Assembly (NCBI GenBank): GCA_903911085.1
Contig: CAIWCC010000099.1
Location: 62,001-126,000 of the forward strand
Length of the DNA stretch: 64,000 nt
From: an uncultured Bacteroidales bacterium
GTDB taxonomy: Bacteria; Bacteroidota; Bacteroidia; Bacteroidales; Paludibacteraceae
Reading direction: 5' to 3'
Below the pieces are notes generated by a model that was given only the letters and a program-made list of their open reading frames with translations, searched no databases and was not told where the DNA came from. Positions 55,017 through 63,700 of this stretch are shown piece after piece. The position numbers were made by a program, and so were the translations under genes. Positions within the stretch are counted from its first letter, which is position 1; every line of letters starts with the position of its first letter.

Positions 55017-56135
55017 TTACAATGCACTCCACTCGTTATACCAACGCAAAACAGGTATTCCATTCTCAAAAGTAATTGGCAACCAAATATACCTTCCATC
55101 AATTGGTGTTTTGGGAGTCCAGCGATCGGCCATAAATACATAAGTATCTTTTTTTCCTTCAATTTTTAGAATGTAAGTGCCTTGAGATTTGAATGTTAAA
55201 TTGGAGTCGGCGCCAACGCAAGGATTTCCAAGTTCTTTCCATTCTCCAAAGAGACTATCGGCAACAGCCATTCGTGCAGCGTTGGGTGTCCATCCCGTAC
55301 AATCGGAGGTTATTAAATAATACTTTCCGTCTTTTTTCAAAATGGTTGGTGCTTCATTGTGTTTACCTGCTAAAATTCTAACATATCGTCCTGTGTGGCT
55401 CATATAATCGTCGGCTAATTCAGCTATCTGAATTGTTTGATTATCTTCCGAGGAATAGATATGATATGCTTTGCCATCATCATCCACATAAATTGTCATA
55501 TCGCGTGACATTTGTCCACCAGCTAAATCGCGACGTACAAACAGACCATTTTCTACTGCCGAAATCCATTCGGGTGTCCACGATTTTGGGAAATTGGCAA
55601 CGGTAATTTGAGAGTTTTTTTGTTCGTCAGTAATATTTAATGGTAATTTCCCTGCATTTGGACGGTATGAGCGTATGTATTTGAAAATTCCTGTTGGGCT
55701 ATCGCTTACAGCTAAACCAACTCTGGCTGCTTTATAACCTTTCCCTTTTAATTCTAGATGAAACCAAAGTACATATTTTTTTGTTTTTTGGTTATATACT
55801 ACTTTTGGCCGTTCCATTATGCAACCTTTAGTAATATCCGACGAATCGTTATTAGTAACTACTGGTAGTGCTACTCTTTCAAATTTCCAATTTACTAAGT
55901 CGCGTGACGAATAACAATTTATACCAACATTTGCTTCATTTGAATTTTCATCTTTGTGTTCACCATACCAATAGTAAATTCCATTGTTGAATAATATTCC
56001 GCCCCCATGAGCATTTATATGTAAACCTCTGTCATCCTTCCATATTTCACCAGGCATTATTTTTTTTGTAATTTGATTTGCTGAGCATGACAACAATGTT
56101 AATGTTAGCATGATAAATACATAATTTGTTCTCAT
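55017..56135 (-). CDS. GH43 subfamily 24-like exo-beta-1,3-galactanase lipoprotein
   Basis: 372 residues with lipobox LTLLSC (Cys17), so probably outer-membrane anchored. The five-bladed GH43 propeller starts with INAHGGGILFNNGIYYWYGE (40-59), replacing the usual Asp-base region; lack of the canonical base is a feature of the exo-beta-1,3-galactanase subfamily. Other candidate active-site residues are Glu108 in MERPKV, Asp212 in SRDM and Glu261 in NEAPTILKKDGKYYL. Those three correspond to the catalytic triad positions described for fungal GH43 galactanase. Predicted to release galactose from a beta-1,3-galactan backbone, bypassing side chains. Subfamily from recall of motifs. Confidence 0.78.
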   Translation of the reverse strand: MRTNYVFIMLTLTLLSCSANQITKKIMPGEIWKDDRGLHINAHGGGILFNNGIYYWYGEHKDENSNEANVGINCYSSRDLVNWKFERVALPVVTNNDSSDITKGCIMERPKVVYNQKTKKYVLWFHLELKGKGYKAARVGLAVSDSPTGIFKYIRSYRPNAGKLPLNITDEQKNSQITVANFPKSWTPEWISAVENGLFVRRDLAGGQMSRDMTIYVDDDGKAYHIYSSEDNQTIQIAELADDYMSHTGRYVRILAGKHNEAPTILKKDGKYYLITSDCTGWTPNAARMAVADSLFGEWKELGNPCVGADSNLTFKSQGTYILKIEGKKDTYVFMADRWTPKTPIDGRYIWLPITFENGIPVLRWYNEWSAL

Positions 56136-56279
56136 TTTTATAAATTGTTTATGTGTAAATATTTTTATTCAATTGTGCTTAAATATCGAAGAATTTTAGG
56201 AGTTTAAAATTTATTGTACTCCTTTCTAAATCTAGTTGATTATTGATGAGATGCTGTTTTTTGATAAAAAATAACTATG

Positions 56280-56347
56280 CAAAAATATATATTCATATTG
56301 AAGTGAATATCTGTTTAAAGTTCAAATATCTTTAATTATAGTTCAAT
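56280..56347 (-). promoter_or_regulatory. Shared operator/promoter, copy E (GH43)
   Basis: Minus strand: -7 box TATTTTTG at 56287-56280; 35 bp upstream the half-site TTTGAA (C at 56323); 21 bp further TTGAA (C at 56344). Leader of 144 bases. Confidence 0.72.
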
Positions 56348-56394
56348 AATTGATAGGAATGCCTATAATGCACGATTCTGTTATTGTAAATATC

Positions 56395-56437
56395 AAAAAA
56401 AAGCTGATTCGATATATGTTTTCGAATCAGCTTTTTT
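56395..56437. terminator. Bidirectional intrinsic terminator
   Basis: AAAAAAGCTGATTCGA pairs with TCGAATCAGCTTTTTT across a 9-base loop. A- and T-runs on both sides make it usable in both directions. It lies about 80 bp after the sulfatase stop codon. Confidence 0.88.
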
Positions 56438-56519
56438 AATTCTTAAGCAATGTATTTTAATATTTCATTTATGTATAAGTAACAAAATGAGTAGATGTTT
56501 GAATTGTATTTTTTGAGAT

Positions 56520-58010
56520 TTATTTTTTATAATTTTTATTTATTGTGGGCATTTTTGCTTTCACCGAAGCTCTCCATGCATGGAGTTCTTTCACTAATTC
56601 TGTTGTTTTTGTTTTGTTGGATGTCGTTAAATTATGTGTTTCGCCAATGTCTTTTTTCAAATTATATAATTCCAAATCGCCGTTATCAAAAAACTCAATC
56701 AATTTAAAATCTCCTACGCGAATTGCACCGGCTGGTCTACCACCCTGATTCGAATAATGAGGATAATGCCAATAAAGACTTCCTCTGTCTTGTTTATTTC
56801 CTTCGAACGATGTTTTTACACTTTTTCCATCAATCTTTAATTTTTTTGGCAACGGAATTTGTAGCAAATCTAGTATTGTTGGAAAATAATCAACCGATGA
56901 GACCAAATTGTCAGAAACTTTATTTTTAGGAAAATGATTTGTCCAACTGGCTATAAGTGGCTCTCTAATACCTCCTTCGTAAATATGACCCTTTCCCGTT
57001 TTTAGCGGATAGTTGCACGTTGGCGAACTTTCGGCAGTAGACAAACCACCATTGTCGGATGTGAAAATGATAATAGTATTTTCGTATAAATTAAGTCGCT
57101 TTAGTTCGGCAATTATTTTTCCAATATTTTCGTCCATGCTCGAAATCATAGCCGCATATACAGGGTTGTTTTGCACCATCCGTTCGCGAAATCCTTTTTC
57201 GTTAAATGGTTGTTTTGCTTCCCATTCTGGTTTTTCGTTAAATACATTTTTTATGGTATCGATACCCATTCGGTGAGCTTTCTCAGTAAAATACTTTACT
57301 TTATCGGGTTTCCCAATTAACGGTGTATGCACTTGGTAAAATGGAAAATTGATAAAAAAAGGCTTATCCTTAAATTTTTGCATTATTTTTACACATTCAT
57401 CGCCGAGTCTATCGGTGAGGTATTCGCCCGCTGGACCATCTTCCAATTCAGGATTGTTATATGGTGTAAAATATCCTCCGTTACCGGGTGAGCCTTTTGA
57501 GCAGCCTCCAATATTAATATCATATCCTTGGTATTGAGGATATAACAACGGATTTTCCGACAAATGCCATTTGCCGATATGTGCTGTTTGGTAACCATTG
57601 TCTTTTAAAACTTCTGCTATTGTTTTTTCGCTTAAAGGCAAATTAAATAAATTTTCAGGTGGCAAAACTGGACAAACTGTTTGCATATCCTTTATTGCTT
57701 TTTGACCATCGTAACGTCCTTTTATCCAGTCAGTGATGCCAATTCGAGCAGGATATTTACCTGTTTGAAAGCTGGCACGGGTTGGTGAGCTTACCGGACA
57801 AGCTGCATAAGCATTTGTAAAGCGTATACCTTCTTTGGATAGCTGGTCAATATTAGGTGTTTCGTAAAATTTGCTACCATAACATCCTAAATCAGTCCAT
57901 CCCAAGTCGTCGGCAAGAATAAAAATAACATTGGGATGGTTTTGTTTTTGTGCGCTTAATGCAGCTGATGTTAAGCATGTAAGCGAGATAACTGATAGTT
58001 TCAATTTCAT
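56520..58010 (-). CDS. S1-family sulfatase (serine-type)
   Basis: 496 residues with a signal peptide (1-20, ending LSAQ). HPNVIFILADDLGWTDLGCYG gives the metal ligands (D34, D35). The formylglycine residue is Ser74 in S-S-P-T-R, preceded by CPV, followed by FQTGKYPAR. GKWHL is near 146 and TSDNGG gives the later metal site. Serine type, so it needs an anaerobic sulfatase-maturating enzyme from elsewhere. It follows GH2 by 20 bp, so the two are co-transcribed. Substrate specificity unassigned; a sulfated galactose unit is plausible from its neighbour. Confidence 0.93.
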   Translation of the reverse strand: MKLKLSVISLTCLTSAALSAQKQNHPNVIFILADDLGWTDLGCYGSKFYETPNIDQLSKEGIRFTNAYAACPVSSPTRASFQTGKYPARIGITDWIKGRYDGQKAIKDMQTVCPVLPPENLFNLPLSEKTIAEVLKDNGYQTAHIGKWHLSENPLLYPQYQGYDINIGGCSKGSPGNGGYFTPYNNPELEDGPAGEYLTDRLGDECVKIMQKFKDKPFFINFPFYQVHTPLIGKPDKVKYFTEKAHRMGIDTIKNVFNEKPEWEAKQPFNEKGFRERMVQNNPVYAAMISSMDENIGKIIAELKRLNLYENTIIIFTSDNGGLSTAESSPTCNYPLKTGKGHIYEGGIREPLIASWTNHFPKNKVSDNLVSSVDYFPTILDLLQIPLPKKLKIDGKSVKTSFEGNKQDRGSLYWHYPHYSNQGGRPAGAIRVGDFKLIEFFDNGDLELYNLKKDIGETHNLTTSNKTKTTELVKELHAWRASVKAKMPTINKNYKK

Positions 58011-58030
58011 GTTTTAGTTGTTTTTGTACA

Positions 58031-60475
58031 TTAATTTGCGTTTATAGAAATTGATTGTTTCTTCAACAAACCTCCCGATACCAAAAGTTCGATACTTCCT
58101 GAAGTGCTTTCCGATTCGATTACGGCAACAATTTTTCCGTTAAATGCTCGCATATAGTTGGATGCAAATGAAGTTTGATCTGTGGCATCACCATTGCATA
58201 TAGCTTTTAAACTTCCTGCTCCATTTACTTTGAAAAATAGTAAATTACCTGCTTTTGGACACAAATTTCCATTTATGTCTGTTATTTCTATCGTTACAAA
58301 CGACAAATCTTTGCCATCGGCTTTTATTGTTGATCGGTCGGCTGTCATAACTACTTTGTAAGGTTCTCCAGCTGTTTTAATAGTTTGTTCAGCTACTGCT
58401 TTGTTGTTCGCATCGTAAGCCACCACTTTTATTTCTCCTGGTTGATAAATTACATCATTCCACATTAACCGATATCTGGTGTATTTATTGCTTTTATCTT
58501 TTTGCTTCACACCCATACTTTTTCCATTTACAAACAATTCTGCTTTGGGATAGTTTGTATAACAAAAGACTGGTACATTTTGACCTAATCTATCTGACCA
58601 GTTCCAATGTGGTAGAAGATGTAAAACTGGCGTATCGCTCCATTTACTTTGATAAAGGTAAAAACGATCTTTTTTCATTCCTGCCAAATCTACAATCCCA
58701 AAATATGAACTTCGTGCTGGTGTGCCTTCATTGTAGGGTGTTGGCTCTCCCAAATAATCAAATCCTGTCCATACAAACTCGCCCAACACAAATTCATTAT
58801 CGTCCTGCATTTCAAATTCAGTATCAGGCGTGGTAGCCCAACCCGGAAACTCCAAATCGTAACTCGAAACCTGATAATCGTTGTAGAAAGGACTTCTTGT
58901 TTCTTTTACTGGAAATTTATATTCTCCGCGCGAACTGACTGTGGAAGCTGTTTCACTGCCAATTAAAGTATAATTTGGAAACTCGATGTGTTTTTTCTTG
59001 TAATCGTTTGGTTTGTAATTAAATCCGACTATGTCAACCGCATCGGCCAATCCGTTTTTAATAGCAGCATTATGACCATTAAATCCTGCTGTAACTGGTC
59101 GAGTAGGGTCTTCCTCACGACATGCATTGGCCAAAGCAGTTGCTATTTCTTTTCCTTCAGGTATCGATTGTTCGTTAATTTCATTTCCAATGCTCCACAT
59201 AATTACCGATGGGTGGTTTCTGTCGCGTCGTATCATCGAACGAATATCTTTTTGTGACCAGTTATCGAAATAATTTCCATAACCATTTTTGTTTTTTCCA
59301 TGTTTCCACTCGTCAAATGCTTCCTCATCGACCAACATACCAATGCTATCGCATATTTCCAGCAACTCTGGCGATGGTGGATTATGTGAAGTGCGTATTG
59401 CATTGCAACCCATTTCTTTCATAATTTGTATTTGACGTTCGGTAGCACGGTAATTTACTGCTGCGCCCAATGGTCCTAAATCGTGATGCATGCAAACTCC
59501 TTTTATTTTTACTGGTTTTTCATTCAAAAAGAACCCTTTATCTTTATCGAAACGAATACTACGACAACCAAATGTGGTTTTGTACTCATCTGTAAACTTG
59601 TTGTCGACATACACTTTTGAAACTGCAATATATCGTGACGGAGTTTCAATTGACCATAGTTTAGGATTTTTTATTTGAAAATTCTGGTCAAAAGTAAGTT
59701 TTGTAGTCATTTTTTTACTGGAAGCTATGGAACTAACTTTTTCACCGTTATTATTAAAAATTTCCGTAACTAGTTTTACCACACCTGTTTTGCCCTCACT
59801 ACTAACAATATCAGTTTTCAAATTTACATCTGCACTTTTTGTATTTACTTTTGGAGTGGTAATATAAGTGCCCCAATGACTTACATGAGTTGACGATGCT
59901 TTCACTAATCTTACATTACGATAAATTCCTGCACCTGAATACCAACGAGATGTTTCAGTTTTGTTCTCGATACGCACTGCTAAAATATTTTCTTTATCCG
60001 CTTGAATAAAATTGCTAATGTCAAACGAAAATGACGAATAACCATAAGGTTGTTCGCCTACAAATGAGCCGTTTACATAAATTTTTGCCAAACTCATGGC
60101 ACCATCAAATTCAATAAAAATTTGTTTGTCTTTGTCGGTTTCATTTATTGGCAAAGCCCTGCGATACCAGCCAATTCCAAAAATGGGCAATGCCCCTGTG
60201 CGGCCAGTTCTAAGTTTTGCTACTTTTTCGCCGTCCTGATTTACTTTAACCCATTGAACATCCAAATTCATATCAAAATTGCTCCTGATAGCCCAGTCAT
60301 GCGGTACAGTTACCGTCTCCCAGTCGCTATCCACAAAATATTTCTTTTCAGCATTTTGAACCTCACAGTTTTTAAACTTCCATTCTTTGTCCAATGTGAT
60401 AATTTTCCGAATCTCTTCAGCATTCAAATTTTGGAAAAATAATATTAAAATAAAATAAATCATCAATTTTTTCAT
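58031..60475 (-). CDS. GH2 beta-galactosidase-like enzyme
   Basis: 814 residues with a signal peptide (1-19). Sugar-binding jelly roll (about 25-195), Ig domain (about 200-305), TIM barrel (about 310-600), then DUF4982-type (about 620-700) and Ig/invasin-like C-terminal domains (about 705-814). Acid/base Glu432 is in SIGNEINEQ, nucleophile Glu508 in LIGSETAS. RTSHNPPSPELLEICD is typical of bacterial beta-galactosidases. No NxK motif was seen, unlike the shorter GH2. Probably periplasmic. First gene of unit 1, with operator F in the region shared with the divergent sensor gene. Confidence 0.9.
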   Translation of the reverse strand: MKKLMIYFILILFFQNLNAEEIRKIITLDKEWKFKNCEVQNAEKKYFVDSDWETVTVPHDWAIRSNFDMNLDVQWVKVNQDGEKVAKLRTGRTGALPIFGIGWYRRALPINETDKDKQIFIEFDGAMSLAKIYVNGSFVGEQPYGYSSFSFDISNFIQADKENILAVRIENKTETSRWYSGAGIYRNVRLVKASSTHVSHWGTYITTPKVNTKSADVNLKTDIVSSEGKTGVVKLVTEIFNNNGEKVSSIASSKKMTTKLTFDQNFQIKNPKLWSIETPSRYIAVSKVYVDNKFTDEYKTTFGCRSIRFDKDKGFFLNEKPVKIKGVCMHHDLGPLGAAVNYRATERQIQIMKEMGCNAIRTSHNPPSPELLEICDSIGMLVDEEAFDEWKHGKNKNGYGNYFDNWSQKDIRSMIRRDRNHPSVIMWSIGNEINEQSIPEGKEIATALANACREEDPTRPVTAGFNGHNAAIKNGLADAVDIVGFNYKPNDYKKKHIEFPNYTLIGSETASTVSSRGEYKFPVKETRSPFYNDYQVSSYDLEFPGWATTPDTEFEMQDDNEFVLGEFVWTGFDYLGEPTPYNEGTPARSSYFGIVDLAGMKKDRFYLYQSKWSDTPVLHLLPHWNWSDRLGQNVPVFCYTNYPKAELFVNGKSMGVKQKDKSNKYTRYRLMWNDVIYQPGEIKVVAYDANNKAVAEQTIKTAGEPYKVVMTADRSTIKADGKDLSFVTIEITDINGNLCPKAGNLLFFKVNGAGSLKAICNGDATDQTSFASNYMRAFNGKIVAVIESESTSGSIELLVSGGLLKKQSISINAN

Positions 60476-60595
60476 GTTTCTCTTTTTTTGTTTTTATTAG
60501 TTTGTGTTTTTCTTTATTTTACGATATTTGAATTATGCTTGACGAATATTAAATTTTTTAGTGTCAGGGAATTAATGATCATAGAATTAGTTTTG

Positions 60596-60663
60596 CAAAT
60601 TTATGGATTCTCAATTTGGAATAATTTCGTTTATGTTTCAAATTATTCTAAAATACATTCATT
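60596..60663 (-). promoter_or_regulatory. Shared operator/promoter, copy F (GH2, unit 1)
   Basis: Minus strand: -7 box TAAATTTG at 60603-60596; 35 bp upstream the half-site TTTGAA (C at 60639); 21 bp further ATGAA (C at 60660). Leader of 120 bases. The element also lies just upstream of the sensor promoter on the other strand, so it could mediate autoregulation. Confidence 0.7.
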
Positions 60664-60688
60664 TACATATATAAAAATTGTATATTCG

Positions 60689-60718
60689 TTGCATTTTTAT
60701 AAAACATCTTTATCTTTG
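60689..60718 (+). promoter_or_regulatory. Bacteroidota-type promoter of the sensor gene
   Basis: TTG at 60689-60691 and TATCTTTG at 60711-60718, separated by 19 bp. This matches the Bacteroidota -33/-7 consensus (TTTG, TAnnTTTG). The expected transcript starts near 60724, giving a leader of roughly 48 bases. Unlike the six minus-strand promoters, it has a good -33 box, consistent with constitutive expression of the sensor. Confidence 0.75.
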
Positions 60719-60771
60719 TCGTCTGAAAAAATGAATATGAGAGGATTCTAGGTGCAACAAAAAAAAATCAC

Positions 60772-63700
60772 ATGAAACAAAAAAAAATACTTTTCCTGTT
60801 AATTTTACAAGTAATAATAAGTTTTTGTATTGATGTTCAGTCAATAACCATTTCAAAAATTCCTTATAAAGAGTTGCTTCCAAACAGCATTGTAAAGCGA
60901 ATTTTCCAAGATCAACGAGGTTTTATTTGGTTTGGTACCGAAAGTGGTATTTGTAGATTTGATGGTTATAAATTAATTACAATAAAATCAAATATTGAGC
61001 ATCCAAACTTGCTCACGAGTGGTAATATTCTATGCATTGCTGAAGATAAAAACCAACGAATATGGTTTGGTACCGACCGTGGCGTAAATATTCTCGACCA
61101 AAATAATCAGATAGTTTTATTATTTCCAAAACATAAAGTCCAAGATTTGCGTATAAATAGTATTTCGTGCGATAAAAATGGTGATATGTGGATTGGTAGC
61201 GAAGACGGACTTTTTTTATATGATAATAAAAAAAATACTTTAAAAAAGTACTGCCATACAAAAAATCAAAATTCTTTGCCAGGAAACAATGTGAGTCAGG
61301 TTTTCGAAGATAAATCTGGTATTATTTGGGTAGCACTTTGGAACGAGGGACTATGCCGTTTTGATAATAAATATGAAACTTTTGAACGACTTCCTAGTTT
61401 GGGAAAAAGCAATAATCCATTTTATATTTACGAAGACACCGACGGAAACTTTTGGGTTGGGGCATGGGTGGATGGTTTGTTTAAAATAGACTTTAGTAAA
61501 GGAAAATCATCGCCTATATATACACAATTTCAACACACAACCGATCCCACCAGTATTTCTGCAAATTCCATTTACAGCATTACACAAGATAATGTTTCTG
61601 GTAATATATGGATTCTTTCACAAATGGGTTTAAGTATTATCACTGATAGGAAAAATATTAAATTTGAACGCGTTAATGTACTTGATATCTTTAGTGACGC
61701 AAGTAATTTTTTAAATCATTTAATGAAAGACCGTCAGGGAAATATTTGGATTGCTACAAGCAACGATGGAATTTATCTGGCAAACATGAATAAACCTCTT
61801 TTTCAATCTAATATATTAAATGATTTAAAACGTAAATTTGGTTTTATAACTGTAAATTCCATTGTCGAATTTGATAACAAGTTATGGTTTGCAATAGCTA
61901 ATTATGGAATTGCTGTAGTTGACAAGCAAACTCAATTAATTGACAATAAAACGGACTTAAATATAGAGTTTGCCAAAAACTTTCAGAGACCTTACAATAC
62001 AGTTAATTGTATGTGTATTAACAAAATGGATAGCTCTGTTTGGATTGGTGGAAATGGAATTTTGGCAAGGGTTTATAAAAAGAACAATAAAAATGTTTTT
62101 GAAAAAATATCAATAAAATCTTCTTTGTTAGGTTTGCGATTAAACAGTGTATCGTCGCTTTTCTGCGATTCCAAAAAAAGAATGTGGATTGGCACGCGGT
62201 ATGGTGTTTATTTAATGTTTAACAATAAAATAATGAAAATAATACCTAACCTGAACAGCGTGAATTCATTTTGCGAAGATAATGGAACTATTTGGATAGC
62301 TTCACCAAGCAAAGGTATTGTACATTTAACTGAATTTGAACCTAATAAGTTTGTTTTTAAGCAATACTTAATTTCTAATGGTAAAATTAATAGCAATGAA
62401 ATTAACACTTTGTCAGTTGATAAAAAAGGAAATTTATGGGCAGGTACAAATAATTGTGGATTAAATAAATACGACAAGCAAGGCGATAGATTTGTTGCAC
62501 AAAACAAGAACTTTTCAATTTTAGAAGATGATATAAAAAGTATCATTGTTGATGACTCAAATTTCCTTTGGCTCGCAACGAATAATAAAATTGTAAAAAT
62601 CGATTTAGAAAGAAAAACTTCAATAATTTTCTCAACAAATGATAATATAAAAAACAGTTCTTTCCGTGCCAATACCTACTACATGGATAAGGATAGAAAA
62701 TTTTATTTTGGAGGTGGAAATGGATTCTGCTCGTTTTACCCCAATATCAAAAAGCGTAAACCTATAAAAAACCAAGTTGTTATTACAGATATTGAAATAA
62801 ATAATCTGTCAATTTTCAACAGTTTGCATTCCGAAGAATACAACGTTAATAGCAAAACATTGCAGTTATCTTACAAACAGAATAATATTGGATTCGAATT
62901 TTCGGCTCTCAATTTTATATCACCTTCAAATATCAATTACGCATATAAACTATCTGGAGTTGATAAAGATTGGGTGAAAGTTGATAGCAAACGTAGGTAC
63001 GTAAACTACAATAATTTGAATAATGGAAAATATACTTTTCAGGTAAAAGCAACTGACGAAAACGGAGTTTGGTCCAATGATACTACCACTTTAACAATAG
63101 TTGTGGCGCCTGCACCTTACGAAACTTGGTGGGCTTACTGTGTTTATTTGATAATTTTATTGTTGATATTTTACTATACATATCGTAATGTGTCAAATCG
63201 TATTTTGTTAAAGCACGATTTGCTTGTTTCTAAACTAGAGAAACAAAAATCGGAGGAATTAACTCAAACAAAACTTCGATATTTTACAAATATTTCACAT
63301 GAATTGCTCACTCCACTTACAATTATATCGTGTTTAATTGACGATTTTAATTATAATTTTCCAAATCAATTCTCGCAGTATTCCATTATGAAATCAAATA
63401 TTTCTCGCCTCAAAAGGTTATTGCAGCAAATACTCGATTTTAGAAAAGTAGAAAGTGGAAATATGAAATTGAGCGTTAAGCAGGCCGATTTGGTAGCTTT
63501 TGTAAATAATATCTGTTGGAATAATTTTGATCCTTTGGCAAAGGAGAAAAAAATAAAATTCTATATTACTGCTCCCGATAAGTTGATTGGGTGGTTTGAT
63601 GCCGATAAAATTGATAAAATACTGTTCAACACCCTTTCCAACGCATTCAAACATACTCCCGAAAACGGAACAATTAATATTGCCATTCAAAGCGCAATAA

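Larger units (their letters stand above)
56136..56519. other. Intergenic region: operator E and bidirectional terminator
   Basis: 384 bp without a gene. Contains the 144-base leader of GH43, operator copy E, and the terminator of the sulfatase unit. Confidence 0.7.
60476..60771. other. Divergent intergenic region: operator F and sensor-gene promoter
   Basis: 296 bp between GH2 (minus) and the sensor (plus). It holds a 120-base GH2 leader, operator F (60596-60663), the sensor promoter (60689-60718) and a 6-codon ORF (60731-60751). Confidence 0.75.

Noticed and set aside
62208..62672. 154-codon minus-strand ORF
   Set aside because: Antisense to the HTCS sensor, hydrophobic low-complexity translation, no support.
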